Source of the DNA: Gudongella sp034004165
GTDB lineage: Bacteria; Bacillota; Clostridia; Tissierellales; Tissierellaceae
Reading direction: 5' to 3'
DNA: 6,483 nt
NCBI GenBank assembly: GCA_034004165.1
Contig: JAVEXI010000071.1
Span: 1 to 6,483 of the forward strand
In this document: one piece after another, positions 1-5,075 of the stretch
Numbering within the stretch: position 1 is the first letter of the stretch
Layout: each line of letters opens with the position of its first letter
Made by a program: the position numbers and the translations under genes
Notes under the pieces: generated by a model
Told to the model about the DNA's origin: nothing
Databases searched by the model: none
What the model saw: only the letters and a program-made list of their open reading frames with translations

Positions 1-157
1 GAGTTCCCGACTTTGACATATGTGATCTTGGGCCGTCTTCTCTTACAGTCTGCCCTATTTTCAAGTTTCTGAGCACAGGAATCACCCTTGGACCCAGAAG
101 GATACTGAGACTGAGGCTGATGAGCGCAGAGAGAATAACAGTAGCCGTATAATTCAT
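1..157 (-). CDS. mraY: MraY, phospho-N-acetylmuramoyl-pentapeptide transferase (partial, N-terminal 52 codons)
   Basis: MraY is the integral membrane enzyme that transfers phospho-MurNAc-pentapeptide from UDP to undecaprenyl phosphate, making lipid I, the first membrane step of peptidoglycan synthesis. The window holds only the N-terminus; the gene runs off the left edge. Translation from ATG at 157 begins MNYTATVILSALIS. Residues about 4-21 form the first membrane helix, and a cytoplasmic stretch follows with GPRVIPVLRNLKIGQ and VREDGPRSHMSKSGT. The pattern G-P-x-x-I-P-x-L-x-x-L-K-x-G-Q then R-E-x-G-P-x-S-H-x-x-K-x-G-T is the hallmark of MraY N-termini, so identity is firm although the catalytic aspartates lie outside. 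An AGGAGG Shine-Dalgarno sequence (166-171) sits 8 nt before the start. The gene lies 88 nt after spoVD in the same direction, with a possible promoter of its own in the gap. Normally about 320 aa, so about 85% is missing. Confidence 0.95.
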   Translation of the reverse strand, partial: MNYTATVILSALISLSLSILLGPRVIPVLRNLKIGQTVREDGPRSHMSKSGT

Positions 158-201
158 TGAAACTTCCTCCTCAAACAGTTAAAGTCTTTGTACATCAACT
201 A

Positions 202-230
202 ATTATATTAGAGTTCATAAAAGTTTACCA
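202..230 (-). promoter_or_regulatory. Candidate sigma-A promoter upstream of mraY
   Basis: The 88-nt gap between spoVD and mraY contains a perfect -10 hexamer TATAAT (202-207, minus strand). A weak -35 candidate TGGTAA (225-230) lies 17 nt upstream and matches TTGACA at three of six positions. The gap shows no clear hairpin plus T-tract, so readthrough from spoVD is also expected. An internal promoter would let mraY and the genes after it be transcribed independently of mraZ-spoVD. A lone TATAAT in AT-rich DNA is common, so this is tentative. Confidence 0.4.
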
Positions 231-245
231 GACATTTATTAATAT

Positions 246-2255
246 TTAAGGTATCTCCTCCGAAAGTGCTGGGTTGTGCTCGCCTTTTTCAAGGTACAGG
301 TCTATTATACTTCCTTTGGTTATTACAGTGCTTGCTGAAGGGTATTGTTCTGTTATCGTGGTTTCTAAGCTAAAGTCTTCATATTCTGTAGTGTACTTAA
401 GTCCCATCTCGGTAATTGCCCTTCCAGCCTCAGAAACGCTCATTCCTACTACATCTGGAATTTCCACTGTCTCGTGTATAGCCTGTAACTCATTTTCAGA
501 GTATACCTTTGGTACTTCAAGGTAATTTAGAGTCTGCTCAATAACCTGCCCTGCAAAAGGCCCAGCTACAGTCCCTCCATAGTAGATGTCTGATGGCTCG
601 TCAACAATTACCAAAACCGCAATTCTAGGATCATCTACAGGGGCAATACCTCCAAAAGACGATATGAACTTCTTGTCAACATAAACTCCGTTGATGCTTT
701 TTTGCGCTGTACCTGTCTTTCCACCAACCCTGTAGCCTGGAACGTATGCCTTTTTACCAGTTCCTTCGAGAACTGTCTTTTCCAGCATATGCAAAATCTT
801 ATCCGCAGTTTCTTTAGATATTACTTGGCGCTTCATTTGTGGTTTAAACTGCTCTATTACTTTTCCAGTCTCATCTACAAGGCTCTTTGCAAGCATAGGA
901 GTCATCAATTTTCCTTCGTTCCCTAAAGCTGCCATAGCAGTTATCATCTGTATTGGAGTAACAGCTATGTTGTGCCCATATGAAAGAGTGGCTAAATTTA
1001 CCTCTTTTATGCTGTTTACATTGACAGGAATAAGTCCCTTCTGTTCACCTGGTAGGTCTATTCCTGTAACTTGTCCAAATCCAAAGGCTTTAATGTATTC
1101 GTAAAGTTTATCTCTACCAAGCTCTCTTGCCATGCCTACAAAAGCAGGGTTACAGGAGTTGCTGAAAGCTGTTTCAAAGTCCTGATCACCATGCGGGTCA
1201 TACCAGCTTGAACACCTTATTACGACACCCTTTATGTCTCTTATAAAACCATTGCAAAAATAATGAGAATTGAGAGTTGCAGACTGCTCTTCAAGTGCTG
1301 CTGCAGCGGTTACTATTTTAAAAGTGGAACCTGGTTCGTACAAGTCATTTATGGCATAATTTCGCCACATCTGGAACCACTGATTCTGTAACTCAACAGA
1401 ATCCAATTCCTTCCACTGTTCTGCAAGCTCTGGATCAAGAGGTTCCCTTGGATTGTTGGGGTCATAGTCGGGTTTATTGGCCATTGCCATGATCTCACCG
1501 GTCTCTGGATCCATTACGATTATTGAAACGCTCTTTGCCCTGTTTGCCTCTAGTGCTCTTTGAGCAGCGTCTTCAGCAAAACCTTGAATTATCTCATCCA
1601 TTGAAATTATCAATGAAAGCCCTGGCTTCGGTTCGTAAATTTTCTCCCCGTCATAGGGCAGTTGCCTATTTGCAGCATCGGTAGCTTTTACCCATATACC
1701 TGGTGTTCCTGCAAGGTATCTGTCATAGACTCTTTCAAGGCCATAGACTCCATTGTTGTCTACGTCCGTAAATCCCAACATATACGCAGCGTAGTTTCCA
1801 AAGGGATACAATCTTTTACTATCGTCAACTATAGAAATTCCTTTTATATTAAATTCACGTATTTTTTCAGCTTCTTCGCTTGTAATCCACTGTTTCAGCC
1901 TGACGACATTAGAATCTGAGGTCATCTTTTTAACCAGTTCTTCTTCGTCTATTTCTAGTATTGGCCTGAGCATGTATGCAGCAAGAAGCGGATCTTCCAT
2001 GTCAGAAGGCGATGCCCATATGGTATAAGCGACTGTATTAATTGCCAGTTTTCTGCCTTTTCTATCGTATATTAGTCCTCTGTCTGAAGTTATGTCATAA
2101 GCCTTAGTCCATTGAAGCAGAGCATCACGCTTATAAACTTCAGCTTCTACTAACTGAATTTTTACGAGCCTATATCCTAAAAAAAACACGATTAAGATTG
2201 CAATTACCTGAGCAAATCTTAATCGTCTTCTTGTTTTCACTCTAATATCTTTCAA
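246..2255 (-). CDS. spoVD: SpoVD-type class B penicillin-binding protein (peptidoglycan D,D-transpeptidase, one PASTA domain)
   Basis: Class B PBPs crosslink peptidoglycan on the outer face of the membrane with a partner SEDS glycosyltransferase. In B. subtilis SpoVD acts in spore cortex synthesis with SpoVE, and PBP2B acts at the septum. The 669 aa show a short basic cytoplasmic tail, one membrane anchor (about 14-32), a dimerization/pedestal domain (about 50-215, with DRGLIYDRKGRKLA at 58-71), then the transpeptidase domain (about 240-580). Active-site motifs are complete: S310-T-F-K313, S367-C-N369 and K513-T-G515. A single PASTA domain (about 597-658, from EIPDVVGMSVSEAG) ends the protein. 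Length and one PASTA fit SpoVD (B. subtilis about 646 aa) better than PBP2B, which has two. Cys334 and Cys348 match the spacing region of the SpoVD cysteine pair known in B. subtilis. The start is TTG at 2255 with AGGAGG (2263-2268) 7 nt upstream, overlapping the ftsL stop. Because no second class B PBP is visible here, it may also serve vegetative division; that is inference. Confidence 0.93.
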   Translation of the reverse strand: MKDIRVKTRRRLRFAQVIAILIVFFLGYRLVKIQLVEAEVYKRDALLQWTKAYDITSDRGLIYDRKGRKLAINTVAYTIWASPSDMEDPLLAAYMLRPILEIDEEELVKKMTSDSNVVRLKQWITSEEAEKIREFNIKGISIVDDSKRLYPFGNYAAYMLGFTDVDNNGVYGLERVYDRYLAGTPGIWVKATDAANRQLPYDGEKIYEPKPGLSLIISMDEIIQGFAEDAAQRALEANRAKSVSIIVMDPETGEIMAMANKPDYDPNNPREPLDPELAEQWKELDSVELQNQWFQMWRNYAINDLYEPGSTFKIVTAAAALEEQSATLNSHYFCNGFIRDIKGVVIRCSSWYDPHGDQDFETAFSNSCNPAFVGMARELGRDKLYEYIKAFGFGQVTGIDLPGEQKGLIPVNVNSIKEVNLATLSYGHNIAVTPIQMITAMAALGNEGKLMTPMLAKSLVDETGKVIEQFKPQMKRQVISKETADKILHMLEKTVLEGTGKKAYVPGYRVGGKTGTAQKSINGVYVDKKFISSFGGIAPVDDPRIAVLVIVDEPSDIYYGGTVAGPFAGQVIEQTLNYLEVPKVYSENELQAIHETVEIPDVVGMSVSEAGRAITEMGLKYTTEYEDFSLETTITEQYPSASTVITKGSIIDLYLEKGEHNPALSEEIP

Positions 2256-2262
2256 CGCAATT

Positions 2263-2268
2263 CCTCCT
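2263..2268 (-). promoter_or_regulatory. Ribosome binding site fixing the TTG start of spoVD
   Basis: AGGAGG, a perfect Shine-Dalgarno core, lies 7 nt before the TTG codon at 2255-2253. It overlaps the ftsL stop codon TAG (2267-2269), so ribosomes ending ftsL are delivered onto this site and the two genes are probably translationally coupled. There is no ATG or GTG at a suitable distance, which makes TTG the believable start. Confidence 0.85.
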
Positions 2269-2713
2269 AAAATATACTGGAAAAAATGCTTAACACATTT
2301 TTCACCTTTTCAGCAATAGAGAAGTGGTATGTGTCCTCGTAAGTAGAAGCATTCACCGCAATATAGGTTATCTGCCCTTCCTCGGGGTATACCATTCCCA
2401 GATATGCCTTAGCCTGCTCTGCTACAACAGCAGTATTTTTCAGACTCTCCAGGTTTCCTTCCAGCTCCTGACGGATTTTCGACAGCTGATCAACTTCTTT
2501 TTCCAGGTTAGTTATTTCTTGTCTAACTGATGTTATTTTAGCATATCCGTTCAGTATAAATAAAGAGGTAATAAAAACAGCCACCGTCAGAAGTAAAAAC
2601 ATCTGTTTGTTGACTGCATAACTTTTACGTACCTTTTTTTCCGGTACGCTTTTTATCTCGACCTTTTTATGTAGTTCAGGGTAATCATAGTATTCGAGCT
2701 TCTCAGCTAACAT
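2267..2713 (-). CDS. ftsL: FtsL-like cell division protein
   Basis: FtsL is a small bitopic membrane protein that joins DivIC/FtsB and DivIB/FtsQ at the septum and helps activate the division SEDS-PBP pair. The 148-aa product has a charged cytoplasmic tail (about 1-37, rich in Lys/Glu), one membrane helix (about 38-56, MFLLLTVAVFITSLFIL), and an extracellular coiled coil (about 60-92, TSVRQEITNLEKEVDQL onward). A conserved-looking tail follows (AKAYLGMVYPEEGQITYI), and an amphipathic C-terminus ends in IFSSIF. FtsL proteins diverge strongly in sequence, so the call rests on size, topology, and position between rsmH and spoVD; a DivIC-family name is also defensible. I chose ATG at 2713 over the upstream GTG at 2722, because AAGGGG (2722-2727) is 8 nt from the ATG but abuts the GTG. 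It lies 28 nt after rsmH, and its stop overlaps the spoVD ribosome site. Confidence 0.85.
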   Translation of the reverse strand: MLAEKLEYYDYPELHKKVEIKSVPEKKVRKSYAVNKQMFLLLTVAVFITSLFILNGYAKITSVRQEITNLEKEVDQLSKIRQELEGNLESLKNTAVVAEQAKAYLGMVYPEEGQITYIAVNASTYEDTYHFSIAEKVKNVLSIFSSIF

Positions 2714-2721
2714 CTTTCCCA

Positions 2722-2727
2722 CCCCTT
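2722..2727 (-). promoter_or_regulatory. Ribosome binding site deciding the ftsL start
   Basis: AAGGGG matches the Shine-Dalgarno AAGGAG at five of six positions and lies 8 nt before ATG at 2713-2711. It directly abuts an in-frame GTG at 2722-2720, which therefore cannot use it. This supports the 148-aa form over a 151-aa form. Confidence 0.65.
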
Positions 2728-2741
2728 ACAATTTCATAGAT

Positions 2742-3674
2742 TTACAATTTTTCAGCTACCCTCAGCTTTGCCGACCTGGATCTTGGATTTACGTTCAGCT
2801 CCTCTTTTGATGGTTCCAGGGGTTTTCTCGTTATTATTTCAATTTCTCTGACTTTGTCGCATACGCAGACCGGAAGTTCCGGTGGGCATACACAATCTCT
2901 GTAGAGCTCTCTGAATGCTTCTTTTACTATTCTGTCTTCCAATGAGTGAAAAGTAATTATTGCGAGCCTTCCTCCTGGCACCAGACAGTCAGCCATATCG
3001 TTTATAGCCCTTGTAAGTACGCCAAGCTCATCGTTTACCTCAATCCTAATCGCTTGAAAGGTCTTTTTAGCTGGATGATGCCCTTCCGCCCTTACCTTTT
3101 TGGGGATTGCCTTCTTAATTGTAGTCACGAGTTCAAGAGTTGTATCTATAGGTTTCTCTTTTCTATCTTCGACGATAAATTTAGCTATTCTCTTAGCCCA
3201 TTTTTCTTCGCCGTAATCCCAAATTATCTTTTCCAGTTCTTCTTCAGTGTAGTTGTTAACTACATCCCAAGCTGTCATACCAGCAGTTGTATCCATTCTC
3301 ATGTCTAAAGGTGCATCCTTATTGTAAGAAAACCCTCTCTCTTCAGTGTCCAACTGATGCGATGACACTCCCAGATCCAGAAGTATTCCATCTACTTTGT
3401 CAACGCTGTTTACCCTTAATATGCTTTTAATATATGAATAATTGCCGTGTACAAGGGTCACCTTGTCCATATAATCAGCCAGCACTTCCTCTGATTTCCT
3501 GAGGGCTGCAGTGTCCTGATCAATTCCTATCAGCCTTCCAGTGGTAAGTTTTTTAACTATTTCTTTTGAATGCCCTGCTCCACCAAGAGTGCCATCCACG
3601 TAAATCCCATCGGGTTTAATATTCAGAGCATCTATTACTTCGTTGAGCATAACTGAAACGTGATGGAATTCCAT
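2742..3674 (-). CDS. rsmH: RsmH, 16S rRNA (cytosine1402-N4)-methyltransferase
   Basis: RsmH (formerly MraW) uses S-adenosylmethionine to methylate N4 of C1402 in the 16S rRNA decoding centre; it is cytosolic. The 310-aa protein has the family length (B. subtilis 311). Family motifs run in order: MEFHHVSVMLNEVIDAL at the N-terminus; the SAM-binding loop DGTLGGAGHS (27-36); IDQD (51-54); DGILLDLGVSSHQLD (95-109); RGFSY (113-117) with PLDMRMD (122-128); the substrate-side HHPAKKTFQAIRIEVNDEL (199-217); ITFHSLEDR (240-248); and NPRSRSAKLRVAE at the C-terminus. A four-cysteine cluster, CVC-x6-CVC at 261-272, lies before the C-terminus. ATG at 3674 is preferred to GTG at 3683, because the site GAGGTG (3681-3686) is 6 nt from the ATG but overlaps the GTG, and because the family starts at the MxFxHxSVM motif. 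It begins 13 nt after the mraZ stop, so the two are co-transcribed. Confidence 0.97.
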   Translation of the reverse strand: MEFHHVSVMLNEVIDALNIKPDGIYVDGTLGGAGHSKEIVKKLTTGRLIGIDQDTAALRKSEEVLADYMDKVTLVHGNYSYIKSILRVNSVDKVDGILLDLGVSSHQLDTEERGFSYNKDAPLDMRMDTTAGMTAWDVVNNYTEEELEKIIWDYGEEKWAKRIAKFIVEDRKEKPIDTTLELVTTIKKAIPKKVRAEGHHPAKKTFQAIRIEVNDELGVLTRAINDMADCLVPGGRLAIITFHSLEDRIVKEAFRELYRDCVCPPELPVCVCDKVREIEIITRKPLEPSKEELNVNPRSRSAKLRVAEKL

Positions 3675-3680
3675 GCTTTT

Positions 3681-3686
3681 CACCTC
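3681..3686 (-). promoter_or_regulatory. Ribosome binding site deciding the rsmH start
   Basis: GAGGTG lies 6 nt upstream of ATG 3674-3672 and contains the competing in-frame GTG (3683-3681). A start codon inside its own Shine-Dalgarno sequence is implausible, so the ATG is the start. Confidence 0.65.
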
Positions 3687-3687
3687 A

Positions 3688-4119
3688 TTATATTCCTAAT
3701 TCGGCCATTTTCTCTGCTATACTATCGTAACTTAGACTGTCGTCGTCGGTGTAATCATCCCACTCTTCTCTGCTCCAGATCTCAAGTCTGGTAGATACGC
3801 CTATGATAACAGCATCCTTTTCAAGCTTTGAGTGTTCCCTCAGGTTTGAAGGTATGACAACTCTTCCCTGCTTATCCAAGATGCACTCAGTTGCTCCGGA
3901 GAAAAAGAATCTTACGAAAGCTCTGGCATCTTTATTGGTAAGAGGCAGACTTTTTAGCTTTTCTTCCAGTACTTCCCATTCTTTTTTAGGATAGACAAAC
4001 AGACAGTTATCAAGTCCTTTGGTCATGACGAATTCGTAACCGAGCGGTTCTCTGAACTTTGAAGGAAGAATCAACCTTCCCTTGTCATCTATGGTATGTT
4101 GGTACTCCCCAATGAACAT
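3688..4119 (-). CDS. mraZ: MraZ, dcw-cluster transcriptional regulator
   Basis: MraZ is a ring-forming DNA-binding protein of the SpoVT/AbrB fold that controls its own operon, and so the division and cell-wall genes behind it. The 143 aa equal the usual family size. Two copies of the AbrB-like half-domain are plain: MFIGEYQHTIDDKGRLILPS with KFRE (DKGR at 12-15), and LDKQGRVVIPSNLRE (81-95). Each carries the family signature D-x-(x)-G-R-x-x-x-P-x-x-x-R that contacts DNA. The C-terminal tail is acidic (EEWDDYTDDDSLSYDS). ATG at 4119 has AGGGTGG (4128-4134) 8 nt upstream. It is the first gene after a terminator and promoter region, heading the mraZ-rsmH-ftsL-spoVD unit. Three AAAGTGG repeats just upstream look like its own operator, implying autoregulation. 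Confidence 0.97.
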   Translation of the reverse strand: MFIGEYQHTIDDKGRLILPSKFREPLGYEFVMTKGLDNCLFVYPKKEWEVLEEKLKSLPLTNKDARAFVRFFFSGATECILDKQGRVVIPSNLREHSKLEKDAVIIGVSTRLEIWSREEWDDYTDDDSLSYDSIAEKMAELGI

Positions 4120-4147
4120 CTTTTACACCACCCTGAGACTTTGTCCG

Positions 4148-4174
4148 CCACTTTCCTCCACTTTGCACCACTTT
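4148..4174 (-). promoter_or_regulatory. MraZ operator: three AAAGTGG direct repeats with 10-bp period
   Basis: Read on the minus strand, boxes AAAGTGGTGC, AAAGTGGAGG and AAAGTGGCGG begin at 4174, 4164 and 4154, giving three perfect AAAGTGG heptamers one helical turn apart (core boxes 4168-4174, 4158-4164, 4148-4154). MraZ proteins from Mycoplasma are known to bind AAAGTG-type direct repeats, and E. coli MraZ binds TGGGN repeats at 10-bp spacing, both upstream of mraZ. Position (29-55 nt before the mraZ start, just after a -10 element) and periodicity match, so binding here should hinder transcription initiation or early elongation. A degenerate box, AGGGTGG (4128-4134), lies exactly two further periods downstream and coincides with the mraZ ribosome site. 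Confidence 0.88.
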
Positions 4175-4180
4175 AACTAC

Positions 4181-4209
4181 ATTTTACCCCAAACCCCTCT
4201 ATGTTTCCA
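4181..4209 (-). promoter_or_regulatory. Candidate sigma-A promoter of the mraZ operon
   Basis: The -35 candidate TGGAAA (4204-4209, four of six matches to TTGACA) and -10 candidate TAAAAT (4181-4186, five of six) are 17 nt apart. The predicted transcription start falls near 4174, at the first AAAGTGG box, leaving a leader of roughly 55 nt. A second possible pair lies just upstream: CTGAAA (4233-4238) and TAAAAT (4211-4216) with a 16-nt spacer. I prefer the first because of its spacer and its placement next to the operator. A promoter somewhere here is expected, because a terminator precedes it. Confidence 0.55.
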
Positions 4210-4237
4210 CCATTTTAATTGGTTAAAGTACAATTTC

Positions 4238-4251
4238 AGGACTTTAGTCCT
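4238..4251. repeat. 14-bp dyad between the lgt terminator and the mraZ promoter
   Basis: AGGACT-TT-AGTCCT has two perfect 6-bp inverted arms around a 2-base centre. It sits 13 nt from the terminator hairpin and immediately upstream of the candidate promoter elements. It lacks a T-tract on either strand, so it is not an intrinsic terminator. It could be a regulator site or chance; no known operator is recognised. Confidence 0.35.
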
Positions 4252-4264
4252 ATTAGATGAGCAT

Positions 4265-4292
4265 AAAAAAACCCCGGAATTATCCGAGGTTT
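4265..4292 (-). terminator. Rho-independent terminator after lgt
   Basis: On the minus strand the arm AACCTCGGA, loop TAAT and arm TCCGGGGTT form a 9-bp stem with one T-G wobble. One further A-T pair can be added at the base, and seven T residues follow (4265-4271). On the plus strand the same wobble position becomes a C/A mismatch and the U-tract is lost, so it works in the minus direction. It begins about 13 nt after the lgt stop and separates the yfmF-yfmH-lgt transcript from the mraZ operon. Confidence 0.92.
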
Positions 4293-4304
4293 GAATATGC
4301 TAGT

Positions 4305-5042
4305 TTAGCTGGATTTTTGTCTCTTCTTCATATAGTACAACAGAATCAGTCCTGCCGCAATTGAAGCAAGGCTTATCAATTGTGCAATTCTAAAGGGTCC
4401 AAGCATAAGGCTGTCTGTTCTTAAGCCCTCTATCCAGAACCTGGCGACAGAATACAGCACCAGATACAGGATAAATATCTCTCCTTCAACAGTAGCTTTC
4501 TTCCTTCTGTACCACAGGAGAAAGAAGAATAAGAGAAAATTCCATATGGATTCATATAGAAAAGTAGGATGTACCTTTACGCCATCTACCATGATTCCCC
4601 AAGGCAGGTTTGTCGGCCCTCCATGAGCTTCCTGGTTGGCAAAATTACCCCATCGCCCAATAGCCTGCCCTAATATAAGGCTTGGGGCTACGATGTCTGC
4701 CAGCGTCCAGAAATTTTCCTTTCTGACCTTTGCAAAGATTATAGCTACTATTGCACCTGCAATTATGACTCCATGTATTGCCAGCCCACCACCCCTGATG
4801 TTAAGAATCTGGGAAGGATTTTTGCTGTAGTAATCCCACATAAAAGCTACATAGTAAACACGGGCGCCAATTATGGCTGCAGGCACTGCAAATAGCAACA
4901 TGTCTATAAGGGTGTCTTCGCTGACGCCTTTTCTTTTGGCTTCTCTCAGTGCCAGTATTGTACCTATTAGCACAGATAGTGCTATAAACAGGCCATACCA
5001 TCTCACTTCAAGTCCAAATATTTTAAATGCTATGGGGTCCAA
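4305..5042 (-). CDS. lgt: Lgt, phosphatidylglycerol--prolipoprotein diacylglyceryl transferase
   Basis: Lgt is an integral membrane enzyme that moves diacylglycerol from phosphatidylglycerol to the lipobox cysteine of prelipoproteins, the first step of lipoprotein maturation. The 245-aa product starts MDPIAFKIFGLEVRWYG, typical of the family, and has about seven hydrophobic helices. Key motifs are RGGGLAIHGV (about 83-92, essential-region His at 90), the signature GRWGNFANQEAHGG (129-142), HPTFLYES (158-165), and ARFWIEGLRTD (200-210) with the conserved arginine near the C-terminus. It is slightly shorter than B. subtilis Lgt (269 aa). I chose TTG at 5042 over the upstream GTG at 5060: AGGTGG (5050-5055) is 7 nt before the TTG, and the six extra residues MKGGNN of the longer form are simply that ribosome site translated. 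It follows yfmH by 33 nt and is the last gene before a terminator. Confidence 0.96.
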   Translation of the reverse strand: MDPIAFKIFGLEVRWYGLFIALSVLIGTILALREAKRKGVSEDTLIDMLLFAVPAAIIGARVYYVAFMWDYYSKNPSQILNIRGGGLAIHGVIIAGAIVAIIFAKVRKENFWTLADIVAPSLILGQAIGRWGNFANQEAHGGPTNLPWGIMVDGVKVHPTFLYESIWNFLLFFFLLWYRRKKATVEGEIFILYLVLYSVARFWIEGLRTDSLMLGPFRIAQLISLASIAAGLILLYYMKKRQKSS

Positions 5043-5049
5043 GTTATTA

Positions 5050-5057
5050 CCACCTTT
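5050..5057 (-). promoter_or_regulatory. Ribosome binding site fixing the TTG start of lgt
   Basis: AAAGGTGG, with AGGTGG as core (five of six to AGGAGG), lies 7 nt upstream of TTG 5042-5040. It lies inside the reading frame that would begin at GTG 5060, which itself has no well-placed purine-rich site. The TTG also puts the start exactly at the family's conserved MDPIAF. Confidence 0.75.
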
Positions 5058-5075
5058 CACTAAATGTCGTCCGTT

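Noticed and set aside
702..926. Plus-strand open frame of 74 codons, and similar frames at 274-525 and 1662-1919
   Set aside because: They lie fully inside spoVD on the opposite strand, have no recognisable domain or ribosome site, and are Phe/Ser/Cys-rich as expected for antisense frames.
2256..2340. Separate sporulation sigma-factor promoter before spoVD within the end of ftsL
   Set aside because: A TATATT-like hexamer occurs near 2270-2280, but no credible -35 or sigma-E-type pair was found at the right spacing, so it is not listed.
4265..4292. Bidirectional terminator
   Set aside because: On the plus strand the stem has a C/A mismatch and no following U-tract, and no plus-strand gene ends here.
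4082..4294. Plus-strand frame across the mraZ control region
   Set aside because: It spans the MraZ boxes, promoter and terminator, has low-complexity composition, and the region is fully explained by regulatory signals.
4801..5001. Minus-strand frame of 66 codons overlapping lgt
   Set aside because: It is an out-of-frame reading of the Lgt N-terminal region; the real frame carries all Lgt signatures.
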